The position numbers and the translations under genes were made by a program. A stretch of 28,193 nt of DNA from a virus. Location: positions 1 through 28,193 of the IMG/VR virus record IMGVR_UViG_3300033273_000067. The stretch is one strand, 5' to 3'. The notes under the pieces are model-generated. The model made no database searches and was not told where the DNA came from. It saw only the letters and a list, made by a program, of their open reading frames with translations. This document shows positions 7,574-15,801 of this stretch, piece after piece; within the stretch, counting starts at the first letter, position 1, and each line of letters begins with the position of its first letter.

Positions 7574-8019
7574 CAGCAACCTTTGCTGACCAGGAGGTTA
7601 AATGGACTCCTGAGGATATGGTCGAAGTGAGTTTGACCGAACCTGATGATTTCCTAAAGGTACGTGAGACACTGACCCGCATTGGTGTTGCCTCGCGTAA
7701 AGAAAAGAAGCTGTATCAGTCCTGCCACATCCTTCACAAGCAAGGTAGGTACTATATTGTTCACTTCAAAGAACTGTTTGCCCTCGATGGTAAGAAGGCT
7801 AATCTTTCTCTGAATGATGTACAGCGTCGCAACAGAATCATTCAACTGCTGTCCGATTGGGGACTGGTTGGTATTGTTGACGCCACTGATGTTGTGGATG
7901 TAGCACCTCTGAGCCAGATCAAAGTTCTTTCTTACAAGGATAAGAACGGTTGGACGTTGGAATCAAAATATAACATCGGCAAAAAGAGAACAAATTCTGT
8001 AGAAGCACCCTCTGCTTGA
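7570..8019 (+). CDS. regA: RegA translational repressor
   Basis: The 149-residue protein matches RegA, which in T4 binds the start region of several early mRNAs and lowers their translation. VEVSLTEPDDFLKVRETLTRIG (about 18-39) is the conserved N-terminal region, and YYIVHFKELFALDGK and RRNRIIQLLSDWGLV are the expected core segments. T4 RegA has 122 residues; the extra length is at the C-terminus. It has the T4 neighbours, gp62 before and gp43 further on. GGGAGG at 7558-7563 is a strong ribosome-binding site, and the ATG overlaps the gp62 stop. Confidence 0.93.
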   Translation: MTATFADQEVKWTPEDMVEVSLTEPDDFLKVRETLTRIGVASRKEKKLYQSCHILHKQGRYYIVHFKELFALDGKKANLSLNDVQRRNRIIQLLSDWGLVGIVDATDVVDVAPLSQIKVLSYKDKNGWTLESKYNIGKKRTNSVEAPSA

Positions 8020-8025
8020 TAAATA
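8018..8025 (+). promoter_or_regulatory. T4-type late promoter box GATAAATA
   Basis: GATAAATA fits the NATAAATA late-promoter box read by the gp55 sigma factor in T4-like phages. It overlaps the regA stop. Transcription would begin near 8031 and meet the terminator at 8077-8105 after about 75 nucleotides, so it would make either a short RNA or low read-through into hsp20. Confidence 0.45.
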
Positions 8026-8030
8026 ATTCC

Positions 8031-8105
8031 GTCGCCTCTCGTGCGCGGCACGCTACATACGGAAAACGCTACCTATGGGGATCGGTTATCCGATCCTCTT
8101 TTTTT
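8031..8105 (+). ncRNA. possible short structured RNA between regA and hsp20
   Basis: The segment lies between a late-promoter box (8018-8025) and a terminator (8077-8105) and contains no reading frame of note. It can fold a CGTGC-GCG-GCACG hairpin (8040-8052), which is enclosed by TTCCGT (8027-8032) and ACGGAA (8059-8064) on a longer transcript. It could equally be only the regA 3' untranslated region. Confidence 0.25.
8077..8105 (+). terminator. Intrinsic terminator after regA
   Basis: A 9-bp stem (8077-8085 with 8090-8098, one G-T pair, core GGATCGG/CCGATCC) with a TTAT loop is followed by seven T (8099-8105). It would end the clamp-clamp loader-regA transcript. A TATAAT at 8120-8125 lies just downstream and might start hsp20 transcription, but no convincing -35 box is present. 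Confidence 0.85.
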
Positions 8106-8179
8106 ATAGATTTTAGCTATATAATAGTGGTTGCCTTCGGGGACCTCACAACGCAATCTCGCTTTTAGGAGAGCTAAAG

Positions 8180-8626
8180 ATGACTGGAATTTCCAAGTGG
8201 ACATCGAAAGATGCTGACAAATTTTTTGATGCCGTTAACAGATACAGTGTAGGTATGGATGACATCATCCACAGACTACATTCATACGGCTTCAACCAAC
8301 CAGGCGGTCAATACCCACCCTACAACATTGTGAAAGAGTCCAATGTAAAGTGGCGTATTGAAGTAGCACTTGCTGGATGGGCTAAGGACGACATTGAGGT
8401 TAGTACAGAAACGAACGTCCTACTCATTCGGTCCAAGGCAGCGAAGGACACGATGGAGGAAGAGTATATGCATCGTGGTGTAGCGACAAGAACCTTCGCT
8501 AGAGGATTCAACTTGGCTGACGATGTTGAAGTAGGAGATGTAACTTTCAAAGATGGTCTCCTCACAATCCCACTGAGGAAGATCATTCCAGAGCATCAGG
8601 CACTAAAGGTGTATGACATCAACTAA
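8180..8626 (+). CDS. hsp20: Hsp20-family small heat shock protein
   Basis: The 148-residue product is the Hsp20-like protein typical of T4-like cyanophages. The alpha-crystallin domain runs from about residue 46 to 138: YNIVKESNVKWRIEVALAGW, the DIEVSTETNVLLIRSK strands, RTFARGFNLADDVEV and FKDGLLTIPLRKIIP. It likely holds unfolded proteins during infection or helps virion assembly, in the host cytoplasm. AGGAG at 8167-8171 is a strong ribosome-binding site with good spacing. The gene stands alone between two terminators, so it is regulated apart from the replication genes on either side. Confidence 0.93.
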   Translation: MTGISKWTSKDADKFFDAVNRYSVGMDDIIHRLHSYGFNQPGGQYPPYNIVKESNVKWRIEVALAGWAKDDIEVSTETNVLLIRSKAAKDTMEEEYMHRGVATRTFARGFNLADDVEVGDVTFKDGLLTIPLRKIIPEHQALKVYDIN

Positions 8627-8656
8627 ATAATTCTGCCCAAATATCGTCGGCGCACG

Positions 8657-8697
8657 GGGGCGGCTTGACAAAGACCAAGCCGCCCCTTATAATTTTT
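8657..8697 (+). terminator. Intrinsic terminator after hsp20
   Basis: An 11-bp perfect stem GGGGCGGCTTG/CAAGCCGCCCC (8657-8667 and 8676-8686) with an 8-base loop is followed by TTATAATTTTT. It should efficiently end hsp20 transcription. The same bases hold the promoter described at 8665-8693. Confidence 0.85.
8665..8693 (+). promoter_or_regulatory. Consensus sigma70-type promoter overlapping the hsp20 terminator
   Basis: TTGACA at 8665-8670 and TATAAT at 8688-8693 are separated by exactly 17 bases, a perfect match to the bacterial housekeeping promoter. Transcription would start near 8700, about 16 bases before the gene at 8716, and drive the small paralogues, gp43, uvsX and gp41. The -35 box spans the end of the terminator's left arm and the loop; the -10 box is in its T tract. 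Confidence 0.8.
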
Positions 8698-8715
8698 AAG
8701 GACTTGTAGTTAATC

Positions 8716-9084
8716 ATGGTTGAAGCAGAACGCATTAGACTTATTCTCACACGACAAGGTGAGCATGTAATCGCTGATATTCAAGAAGCAGTAGACAAGG
8801 AATCTGGTGAGCGCAAGGCTTATATCTTGACCGTCCCTTATACGGTACAGATTGCTGAACAGCCTGATAACCCAGTTGATCTTGACACCTTTGAAGATCA
8901 GGAAGTAAAGATTAGATATCGTCCTTGGATTCCTTTCACTATTGATCAGCGCATCGCTATCGAAACTGACTATGTGGTTTCCATCATGGAGCCAGCACCT
9001 AGTCTTCTCCAAACGTACCTAACTAATGTACGTGCCAAGAGTGGCGATCGTTTCGTTGGTGATGACAAGGTAACTGAAGAATGA
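8716..9084 (+). CDS. Conserved small protein, tandem paralogue 1 of 3
   Basis: The 122-residue product is the first of three related proteins placed head to tail before gp43. Shared features are ILTRQGEHVIADIQEA near the start (the L..TGE.V...V pattern), a central PY or PF pair, RPWIPFTIDQ and a C-terminal IMEPAPSLLQTYL. The alternating pattern suggests a small beta-barrel followed by a helix, but no family function is known to me. It is the first gene after the consensus promoter at 8665-8693. AAGG at 8698 is a rather distant ribosome-binding site. The position suggests an early role tied to replication, which is inference only. Confidence 0.72.
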   Translation: MVEAERIRLILTRQGEHVIADIQEAVDKESGERKAYILTVPYTVQIAEQPDNPVDLDTFEDQEVKIRYRPWIPFTIDQRIAIETDYVVSIMEPAPSLLQTYLTNVRAKSGDRFVGDDKVTEE

Positions 9085-9563
9085 GTATTAAGCTAATCTA
9101 CATGAGGACGGGTGAAGAAGTAATCTCTGAAGTAAAAGAGATTGCTCACCCTGACAGTGGTGAACCCATTGGTTACCACATGCATAAACCTTTTAGGTTG
9201 GAAATTGTTCAGCAGAACATTGAGTTCAACAGCGACAAAGGTTATCAATTGGAGTGGTTCCCTTGGGCACCTCTCAGTAAGGATAGAGATTTCTTTATCC
9301 CAGGATCTCAGGTGATCACGGTCTATGAACCGCTAGATTCTCTGGTCTCCCAATATATTTCTGCCATTGATGAGACTAGGTATGAAGAGAACTTCCGTAA
9401 GCATGAGGCAAGATTCAATCTCAGTTACGAAGACTTAGATCTCGATGACATGTTTGATCAAGCCGAAAAAATGCTAAAAGAATTGGAGGAAGAAGGTGAT
9501 GGAGACAGTCCTGTTGCTGCTGAAGACGGGCGAGTACATCCTGAGCCAAGTGGAAACACTTGA
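9081..9563 (+). CDS. Conserved small protein, tandem paralogue 2 of 3, with acidic tail
   Basis: This 160-residue paralogue of the preceding gene repeats the pattern YMRTGEEVISEVKEI, then KPFRLEI, WFPWAPLSKDRD and VYEPLDSLVSQYI. After about residue 100 it has an extra tail absent from its relatives. The tail holds an acidic stretch (YEDLDLDDMFDQAEKML, KELEEEGDGDS) like those used to contact basic proteins or mimic DNA. It starts in an ATGA overlap with paralogue 1, and its last 65 bases overlap paralogue 3. Function unknown. Confidence 0.72.
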   Translation: MSIKLIYMRTGEEVISEVKEIAHPDSGEPIGYHMHKPFRLEIVQQNIEFNSDKGYQLEWFPWAPLSKDRDFFIPGSQVITVYEPLDSLVSQYISAIDETRYEENFRKHEARFNLSYEDLDLDDMFDQAEKMLKELEEEGDGDSPVAAEDGRVHPEPSGNT

Positions 9564-9735
9564 CGAAGAACCTGCTTGCCACCTGTATCGACCCTTTAGG
9601 ATCGTAAACGGGGTTCTCGAACCTTGGCCAGAATACACACTGGACCAAGACGTGTTGCTTTACACCTCATTCATTGCTACAATACTGGAACCCGACCCCG
9701 CGTTGGTGGAAAAGTACAAGAGCCTTGTTGAATGA
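9499..9735 (+). CDS. Conserved small protein, tandem paralogue 3 of 3
   Basis: At 78 residues this is the shortest of the three paralogues. It keeps VLLLLKTGEYILSQVE, YRPFRIVNG, EPWPEYTLDQD and the ending ILEPDPALVEKY. ATG 9499 is supported by GGAGG at 9486-9490; a GTG at 9496 is less likely. The gene begins 65 bases inside the coding sequence of paralogue 2, in another frame, so one stretch encodes both an acidic tail and this N-terminus. It ends in an ATGA overlap with gp43. Function unknown. Confidence 0.7.
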   Translation: METVLLLLKTGEYILSQVETLDEEPACHLYRPFRIVNGVLEPWPEYTLDQDVLLYTSFIATILEPDPALVEKYKSLVE

Positions 9736-12233
9736 GTTTTTATACTAATGTACAACTGGTCGGTGATGACCTTCTCTACCTTGGATACCAAGAAGGACCA
9801 GGCGGTTTGCTCGAACGTATCCAACGTCGGATGAAGTTCTCACCGACTTTGTTTGTCTGTACTGATAAGCAAACTAAGTTCAAGACTCTCGATGGTCGGT
9901 ATGCCAAACCCGTGAGGTTTGAGAGTGTTCGTGAAGCACGCGGCTTCGTGGATAAGTATAAAGATGTAGATGGGTTTGATGTCCATGGATATGACCGTTA
10001 CCTCTATCAATACATCTCCGAGGAGTTCCCAGGAGAAGTGGACTACGATCTTAAAACTCTTAAGATTACGTCTCTTGATATTGAGGTTGCGTGTGAAAAT
10101 GGCTTCCCTAACGTGCGTGAATGCGCTGAACCTCTTCTATCGATTACAATCCAAGACTATACTAGCCGTCGGATTAAAGTATGGGGGACTAAGCCATACC
10201 GCAATGATCGCACGGACGTTGAGTATATCTTGTGCGACGGTGAGGAACATCTGCTCCGTTCTTTCCTGGCTTATTGGCAGACTTCGTTCCCAGATGTTCT
10301 TACAGGGTGGAATGTCGAACTGTATGATGTGCCTTATATTTGTGGACGTTTGGAACGTCTGTTCGGGGAAAAGGAAATGAAGCAGATGTCCCCATGGGGC
10401 ATCGTTCACCGCGAAGAGATGGAGATTAAGGGTCGTCAGCAGATCCTGTACAATATGTACGGTATCAATGTGCTGGACTACCTAGACCTCTACAAGAAAT
10501 TCACTTATACTAACCAGGAGTCTTATCGTCTTGACCACATCGCCTTCGTGGAGTTGGGTCAGAACAAATTGGATCACAGTGAGTTTGAGAACTTCAAGGA
10601 GTTCTACACTCGTGACTGGCAGAAGTTCATCGACTATAACATCAAGGACGTGGAGCTTGTTCTGCGCCTTGAGGAAAAGATGAAGTTGATTGAACTCGCC
10701 ATTGCTTTGGCTTATGACGCCAAGGTGAACATGAAAGATGTGTACTATCAGGTACGCATGTGGGATACGCTCATCTACAATTATCTGAGGGGCAAGAACC
10801 TCGTAGTTCCTCCTGCGAAACGTAGTTCTAAGAATGAGAAGTATGCTGGTGCGTATGTTAAAGAGCCTGTTCCTGGGCGATACGAATGGGTCGTCTCATT
10901 TGACCTCAATTCGCTATACCCTCACCTCATCATGCAATACAACATCTCTCCCGAGACGTTGGTTGATACAAAGCATCCTTACGCGACGGTAGATAAGTTA
11001 CTCAACCAAGATGTTGAGCCTGATCCTCGCTACGCTCTGTGTGCTAACGGTTCACAATACCGTAAGGACATCCATGGTTTCCTGCCTCAGATGATGCAGA
11101 AGATCTACGATGAACGTGTACAGAGTAAGAAGTTGATGCTTGCTGCTAAGCAGGAGTATGAGAAGAATCCTTCCAAGGAAATCGAGAAGGCAATCAGTAA
11201 GTACAACAACATTCAGATGGCTCGTAAGATCCAACTGAACTCTGCTTATGGTGCCATCGGTAACCAATACTTCCGCTACTACAACCTTGCTAATGCTGAG
11301 GCAATCACCTTGTCTGGTCAGGTGTCGATCCGCTGGATCGAAAATAAAATGAACCAGTACCTAAACCAATTACTTAAAACGGAGAACCAGGACTATGTTA
11401 TTGCCAGTGATACTGACAGCATCTATCTCTGTCTTGATTTACTTGTCAATCGCGTATTTGATGTACAAGATGTTCCTAAATCGCGCATCGTCAGCTTTCT
11501 CGACAGAGCCTGTCAGGATCAAATCGAACCCTTCATCACACGAGCATATCAGGAACTAGCCACCTACGCTAATGCTTACGATCAGAAGATGTTCATGAAG
11601 AGGGAGAACATCGCTGACCGTGGTATCTGGACTGCTAAGAAGCGGTATATCCTTAATGTCTGGGACAGTGAGGGTGTCCGCTATAAAGAACCCAAGCTTA
11701 AGATGATGGGTATCGAAGCAGTCAAGTCATCTACCCCTGCTCCTTGCCGCAAAGCAATTAAGGAAGCCCTGACAATCATGATGTCTGGAAGTGAAGATGA
11801 TCTGATATCGTACATAGATAGATTTAGGGATGAATTCGATTCGTTACCGCCCGAGGATATTGCTTTTCCGAGGAGTGTTAATGGAATTTCTAAATTCAAA
11901 GCGCACGGTACCGTGTATTCAAAGGGATGCCCTCTACATGTTCGTGGAGCGTTGCTTTATAATTTTCATGTCGGTCAGAAAAATTTAGAAAGCAAGTACC
12001 CACTCATCCAAGAGGGTGAGAAAATTAAATACCTCTATCTTAGGAAGCACAACAAGATTGGCGAGAATGTTATCTCCTTCCTCAATACGTTTCCAAGAGA
12101 ACTGGGTCTAGAGACCGCCATTGATCGCACTACCCAGTTTCAAAAAGCCTTTCTCGATCCTTTACAGATCATTACTGACGTGATAGGATGGAAGACCGAG
12201 AAAGTATCTAACCTAGAATTTTTGTTCGCATGA
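9732..12233 (+). CDS. 43: Family B DNA polymerase (gp43-like)
   Basis: The 833-residue enzyme copies the phage genome and proofreads it. The exonuclease domain has Exo I TSLDIEVA (D116, E118), Exo [13 protein letters not shown] (about 192-202) and Exo [14 protein letters not shown] (Y302, D306). The polymerase domain has motif [20 protein letters not shown] (D391), motif [10 protein letters not shown] (about 499-507) and motif [10 protein letters not shown] (D560, D562), then KKRYIL of the thumb border. It is shorter than T4 gp43 (898 residues), as usual in cyanophages. It is intact, without intron or split. It overlaps both neighbours by 4 bases. Confidence 0.98.
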   Translation: MSFYTNVQLVGDDLLYLGYQEGPGGLLERIQRRMKFSPTLFVCTDKQTKFKTLDGRYAKPVRFESVREARGFVDKYKDVDGFDVHGYDRYLYQYISEEFPGEVDYDLKTLKITSLDIEVACENGFPNVRECAEPLLSITIQDYTSRRIKVWGTKPYRNDRTDVEYILCDGEEHLLRSFLAYWQTSFPDVLTGWNVELYDVPYICGRLERLFGEKEMKQMSPWGIVHREEMEIKGRQQILYNMYGINVLDYLDLYKKFTYTNQESYRLDHIAFVELGQNKLDHSEFENFKEFYTRDWQKFIDYNIKDVELVLRLEEKMKLIELAIALAYDAKVNMKDVYYQVRMWDTLIYNYLRGKNLVVPPAKRSSKNEKYAGAYVKEPVPGRYEWVVSFDLNSLYPHLIMQYNISPETLVDTKHPYATVDKLLNQDVEPDPRYALCANGSQYRKDIHGFLPQMMQKIYDERVQSKKLMLAAKQEYEKNPSKEIEKAISKYNNIQMARKIQLNSAYGAIGNQYFRYYNLANAEAITLSGQVSIRWIENKMNQYLNQLLKTENQDYVIASDTDSIYLCLDLLVNRVFDVQDVPKSRIVSFLDRACQDQIEPFITRAYQELATYANAYDQKMFMKRENIADRGIWTAKKRYILNVWDSEGVRYKEPKLKMMGIEAVKSSTPAPCRKAIKEALTIMMSGSEDDLISYIDRFRDEFDSLPPEDIAFPRSVNGISKFKAHGTVYSKGCPLHVRGALLYNFHVGQKNLESKYPLIQEGEKIKYLYLRKHNKIGENVISFLNTFPRELGLETAIDRTTQFQKAFLDPLQIITDVIGWKTEKVSNLEFLFA

Positions 12234-13246
12234 ATTTTTTACATGATGTTGTCAAAGAGATTGACAATGACTACGCGGGACTCCTCTCTGAAGGATCGGT
12301 TGGTGATATTGGAGGCTATATTGACTCTGGTTCTCATATCTTCAACGCCCTTGTTAGCGGTAGTATTTTTGGTGGAATTCCCTCAAACAAAATTACCGCA
12401 ATTGCGGGAGAATCTTCGACAGGCAAGACATTCTTCTGCCTGGGTATGGTATCAAGCTTCCTTTCTTCCAACCCTGAGGCAGGCGTTGTCTACTTTGAAA
12501 GCGAATCAGCCATCTCCAAGTCGATGATTGAAGAGAGAGGTATTGATTCCTCTCGCATGATCCTGGTCCCTGTGACTACGGTACAGGAGTTCCGTACTCA
12601 AGCCATCAGGATCCTTGATAAGTACATGGAACAGAAGGAAGATGATCGCAAACCCCTGATGTTTGTGCTTGACTCTCTGGGTATGCTCTCTACCACCAAG
12701 GAGATTGAAGACTCTGAGGCAGGTAAGGAGACTCGTGACATGACACGAGCACAGGTTACTAAATCTATCTTCCGTATCCTGACCCTCAAGTTGGGTAAGG
12801 CGAACGTTCCCATGATCGTGACCAACCACACCTATGATGTGGTGGGTGCCTATGTGCCAACTAAAGAAATGGGCGGTGGTAGTGGACTGAAGTACGCTGC
12901 TTCGACTATCATATATTTGTCCAAGTCGAAGGAACGCGATGGCAAAGAGGTGGTGGGTAACATCATCAAAGCAACAGCAGCGAAGTCTCGTCTCACTAAA
13001 GAAAATTCTAGGGTAGAAACGAGGTTGTTCTATGACTCAAGGGGACTTGACAAGTATTACGGCTTACTGGAACTGGGTGAGAAGTACGGAGTATTCCAGC
13101 GCAAGGGCAATCGCATCCTTGTTGGGGAATCTTCCGTTTATCCTTCTGTTATACTTAGTGATCCAGAGAAGTATTTCACGCCCGAAGTAATGGAACAGCT
13201 TGACTGGGCTGCTGGTCAAGAATTTAAGTATGGATCTGAAAAATGA
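12230..13246 (+). CDS. uvsX: UvsX recombinase (RecA-like)
   Basis: The 338-residue protein is the phage RecA homologue, which forms filaments on single-stranded DNA and drives strand exchange for recombination-dependent replication and repair. Walker A is GESSTGKT at about 60-67 and Walker B is [11 protein letters not shown] at about 145-155. [13 protein letters not shown] and the glycine-rich [13 protein letters not shown] correspond to the DNA-binding loop region of UvsX. T4 UvsX has 391 residues; the C-terminal part is shorter here. It follows gp43 with an ATGA overlap, as in many cyanophages. Confidence 0.96.
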   Translation: MNFLHDVVKEIDNDYAGLLSEGSVGDIGGYIDSGSHIFNALVSGSIFGGIPSNKITAIAGESSTGKTFFCLGMVSSFLSSNPEAGVVYFESESAISKSMIEERGIDSSRMILVPVTTVQEFRTQAIRILDKYMEQKEDDRKPLMFVLDSLGMLSTTKEIEDSEAGKETRDMTRAQVTKSIFRILTLKLGKANVPMIVTNHTYDVVGAYVPTKEMGGGSGLKYAASTIIYLSKSKERDGKEVVGNIIKATAAKSRLTKENSRVETRLFYDSRGLDKYYGLLELGEKYGVFQRKGNRILVGESSVYPSVILSDPEKYFTPEVMEQLDWAAGQEFKYGSEK

Positions 13247-13851
13247 AAGTAGATTTGTTTCCCACCAGCGTCTATCGCTACCACGTAGAGGACCCTACTG
13301 ACCTTAAGAACAGGGTCATTCAATACTATAACGAGAACAAGTTCAAGGATGAAAATCCTACCCCTGAAGACTGGAACTGCCAGTTGTTCACTACCTTTGG
13401 TAGTGGATACTTCCCCATCACAGAGGCTATTGAAGTGTTCTCTCCTATCTTCGATCAGTTTCAGGAGGAGTCAAAGACCTACGGTAACGTCATTCTTACC
13501 GACCTTTGGCTAAACTGCTACGAATCTACCAACTGGCAGGAAAAACACACGCACTCTCCTGGGCAATGGTCTGCCGTGTACTATGCTATCTTTGACTCTA
13601 ACGAGCATCGAGGTACTAAGTTCATTGATCCGAACGAAAGCATCCGTGCTGCCAATGGATTCAAGGAAAACGCCGCAGAACCCTGGGTACAGGAAGGTGA
13701 TCTAATTATCTTTCCATCCTATCTTGAGCATTCCGCTCCTTTGAACAAGTCTAGCAAACTCCGTTCTACTATTTCATTCAACTTTTTTGTGGAGCAAGAG
13801 ATCTATGAAGGTGGAGACACTGATTTTGAAAAACTTGTTGTTGAGCCATGA
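13243..13851 (+). CDS. 2OG-Fe(II) oxygenase-like protein (LFPTS family)
   Basis: The 202-residue product begins [13 protein letters not shown], sharing the LFPT signature with the genes at 625 and 15791. H102 and H104 in [17 protein letters not shown] stand at the HxD/H position, H163 in [16 protein letters not shown] is the distal ligand, and R174 in [10 protein letters not shown] is the likely 2-oxoglutarate ligand. It lies between uvsX and the gp41 helicase, overlapping uvsX by 4 bases and gp41 by 47 bases. Its target is unknown; the location suggests co-expression with recombination and helicase proteins. Confidence 0.8.
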   Translation: MKVDLFPTSVYRYHVEDPTDLKNRVIQYYNENKFKDENPTPEDWNCQLFTTFGSGYFPITEAIEVFSPIFDQFQEESKTYGNVILTDLWLNCYESTNWQEKHTHSPGQWSAVYYAIFDSNEHRGTKFIDPNESIRAANGFKENAAEPWVQEGDLIIFPSYLEHSAPLNKSSKLRSTISFNFFVEQEIYEGGDTDFEKLVVEP

Positions 13852-15169
13852 GTTTCTAAGGAAGACTCTGCCCTTCATCAAGACTGATTATTTTGCCGAG
13901 CACTCTGACAGGGTGCTCTTTGGCATCATCGACAATTACTACAAATCCTACAATGAATTGCCCGCAAAAGAGGCATTGAGGGTTGAAGTACAAAATCTTA
14001 GAAGCCTCAGTGATGAGCAGTTCAAGGAAGTCAACGCTAACATTGACTCTCTTGATGAGGATAAGTCTGATCACGAGTGGATTCTTGACACCACTGAGAG
14101 GTGGTGTAAGGAACGTGCTATATACTTAGCACTCATGGAGTCTATCAAGATCGCTGACGGCAGCGACGAGAAGAAGACTCCTGATGCTATCCCCTCTATC
14201 CTTAGCGAGGCTCTTAGCGTCTCGTTTGATAATCATATTGGACACGATTACATAGACGACTATGAGCAGCGCTTCGACTCCTACCACGCAGTTGAGTCAA
14301 AGATCCCCTTTGACATTGAACTCTTTAACAAGATTACAAAAGGTGGTCTCCCTAACAAGACTCTCAATGTCGCTCTTGCTGGTACGGGTGTCGGGAAAAG
14401 TCTATTCATGTGCCACATGGCTAGCGCCTGTCTCATGCAGGGAAGGAACGTTCTCTACATCACACTTGAAATGGCAGAGGAGAAAATTGCTGAGCGAATT
14501 GACGCAAACCTCCTGAACGTCAACATTCAAGATCTGGCATCTCTTCCCAAGATGATGTTTGACAACAAGATTATAAATATAGCGAAGAAGACAAAAGGTA
14601 AGCTCATCGTCAAGGAATATCCTACCGCTTCTGCTCATGCTGGACACTTCAGGGCACTTATTAACGACCTCGCACTTAAGAAGTCTTTTCGACCTGATAT
14701 CATTTTTGTGGATTATCTCAATATTTGCGCCTCTTCGCGTTACAAAGGGTCTGCCAATATTAATTCCTATACTCTTGTTAAGTCAATTGCTGAGGAGCTT
14801 AGAGGATTGGCTGTCGAAACCTCGGTCCCTATCGTTTCTGCCACCCAGACCACTCGTTCTGGTTATGGTAGCTCTGATGTTGAGCTTACTGATACAAGTG
14901 AATCCTTTGGTCTCCCTGCTACTGCTGATCTTATGTTTGCCCTTATTTCTACAGAAGAGCTTGAACAGGTTGGACAGATTATGGTGAAGCAGTTGAAGAA
15001 CCGATACAATGATCCAACCATTAACAAGCGTTTTGTTGTGGGTATTGACAGAGCAAAGATGAGACTGTATGATTGTGAACAGTCGGCACAACAAAACATA
15101 TTAGACTCAGGTCAGGAAGTAGTGTCCTTCTCAGATATGAAATCTAAATTCGGGGAGTTTCAATTTTGA
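13805..15169 (+). CDS. 41: Replicative DNA helicase (gp41-like, DnaB family)
   Basis: The 455-residue protein is close to T4 gp41 (475 residues), the hexameric 5'-to-3' helicase that unwinds the fork and partners primase gp61. The N-terminal helical domain ([18 protein letters not shown] and onward) is followed by a RecA-like core with Walker A GTGVGKS at about 193-199. Walker B is in IIFVDYLNICASS, and VSATQTTRSGYGSSD follows. ATG 13805 ([13 protein letters not shown]) was chosen because it fits the gp41 N-terminus; the longer frame from 13787 adds six residues without a match. The 47-base overlap with the oxygenase upstream is unusually long. Confidence 0.95.
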   Translation: MKVETLILKNLLLSHEFLRKTLPFIKTDYFAEHSDRVLFGIIDNYYKSYNELPAKEALRVEVQNLRSLSDEQFKEVNANIDSLDEDKSDHEWILDTTERWCKERAIYLALMESIKIADGSDEKKTPDAIPSILSEALSVSFDNHIGHDYIDDYEQRFDSYHAVESKIPFDIELFNKITKGGLPNKTLNVALAGTGVGKSLFMCHMASACLMQGRNVLYITLEMAEEKIAERIDANLLNVNIQDLASLPKMMFDNKIINIAKKTKGKLIVKEYPTASAHAGHFRALINDLALKKSFRPDIIFVDYLNICASSRYKGSANINSYTLVKSIAEELRGLAVETSVPIVSATQTTRSGYGSSDVELTDTSESFGLPATADLMFALISTEELEQVGQIMVKQLKNRYNDPTINKRFVVGIDRAKMRLYDCEQSAQQNILDSGQEVVSFSDMKSKFGEFQF

Positions 15170-15348
15170 ACGACAAACACGAAAAGCGTCGTGACGCACT
15201 CGGACTATTTTACGAGAGTGTCCTCAAGCCAGATACAGAGCTGCGACAGTGCGCTCACAACCAAAAGTGCTTCAACGAACTCATGGAGTGGCGTGGTGAA
15301 GTGCTGGAGTATTTGGACCGACGACGAAACGAAGAATTCTGGAGTTGA
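15166..15348 (+). CDS. Small charged protein of unknown function
   Basis: A TTG start at 15166 overlaps the gp41 stop (TTGA) and gives 60 residues starting MNDKHEKRRDALGLFYESVL. GGGGAG just upstream (about 15152-15157) can serve as ribosome-binding site. The protein is very rich in charged residues and predicted helical, with two cysteines (QCAHNQKCF) in the middle. No membrane segment. I do not recognise it. Its stop codon lies within the TTGACA box of the following promoter. The +1 alternative frame from 15191 looks non-coding (Ser/Thr rich, no ribosome-binding site). Confidence 0.5.
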   Translation: MNDKHEKRRDALGLFYESVLKPDTELRQCAHNQKCFNELMEWRGEVLEYLDRRRNEEFWS

Positions 15349-15374
15349 CAACTACCTCCGTTCCATCATATAAT
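15345..15374 (+). promoter_or_regulatory. Consensus sigma70-type promoter of mazG
   Basis: TTGACA (15345-15350) and TATAAT (15369-15374) are both perfect and separated by 18 bases. Transcription would start near 15381, giving a leader of about 16 bases to the mazG ATG at 15397. It is an early-type promoter for host RNA polymerase. Confidence 0.78.
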
Positions 15375-15396
15375 TTATTGATACCAAGAAAACATT

Positions 15397-15801
15397 ATGG
15401 CCATTGATTTTGATCGATACGAAGAGTTCGTTGATGCTGTAACGAGCGATGCCTCAAAAGATTTTGTCTCTCTTGCTGACCGCATGGTTGAGCTTGATAG
15501 AGAGGGTGCCAATATTGAGCGTCTTCTTACTGCTGGCGTTGGGATTAACGCTGAAGGTGGTGAGTTTCTGGAGATCGTTAAGAAGATGGTTTTCCAAGGT
15601 AAGCCTTGGAACGACGATAACCGTGAGCATCTTATCATTGAGCTCGGTGATCTTCTTTGGTATGTTGCTCAAGCAACTCAGGCTCTAGGGGTCTCCTTTG
15701 ATGAGGTCATTGAACTCAACGTGAAGAAGCTTGAGAAGCGCTACCCTGGTGGCGAGTTTGATATTTACTATAGCGAGAACCGTTCTGCTGATGATCGTTA
15801 A
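15397..15801 (+). CDS. mazG: MazG-family nucleotide pyrophosphohydrolase
   Basis: The 134-residue protein has the MazG motif set: E53, E56 and E59 in NAEGGEFLEIVKK and E82 with D85 in IIELGDLLWYVAQ, which bind magnesium. FQGKPWNDDNREHL between them is typical of cyanophage MazG. The family hydrolyses nucleoside triphosphates to monophosphates. In cyanophages it has been proposed to alter ppGpp or to recycle host GC-rich nucleotides; the substrate cannot be told here. It has its own consensus promoter at 15345-15374. Its end overlaps the next gene by 11 bases. Confidence 0.93.
   Translation: MAIDFDRYEEFVDAVTSDASKDFVSLADRMVELDREGANIERLLTAGVGINAEGGEFLEIVKKMVFQGKPWNDDNREHLIIELGDLLWYVAQATQALGVSFDEVIELNVKKLEKRYPGGEFDIYYSENRSADDR

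Noticed and set aside
8120-8125. TATAAT upstream of hsp20 as a sigma70 promoter
   Set aside because: The -10 box is perfect, but the -35 position is TCTTTT, within the terminator T tract, so it was not listed as a separate feature.
8020-8179. Possible tRNA gene between regA and hsp20
   Set aside because: The hairpins do not form a cloverleaf; no T-loop GGTTCRA-type sequence with a paired acceptor stem is present.
8624-8631. TAAATAAT after hsp20 as another late promoter
   Set aside because: The full octamer would be CTAAATA-like with a mismatch in the key second position, and the terminator follows immediately.
15191-15373. Alternative + strand frame of 60 residues after gp41
   Set aside because: It overlaps the better frame from 15166, lacks a ribosome-binding site and runs through the promoter.
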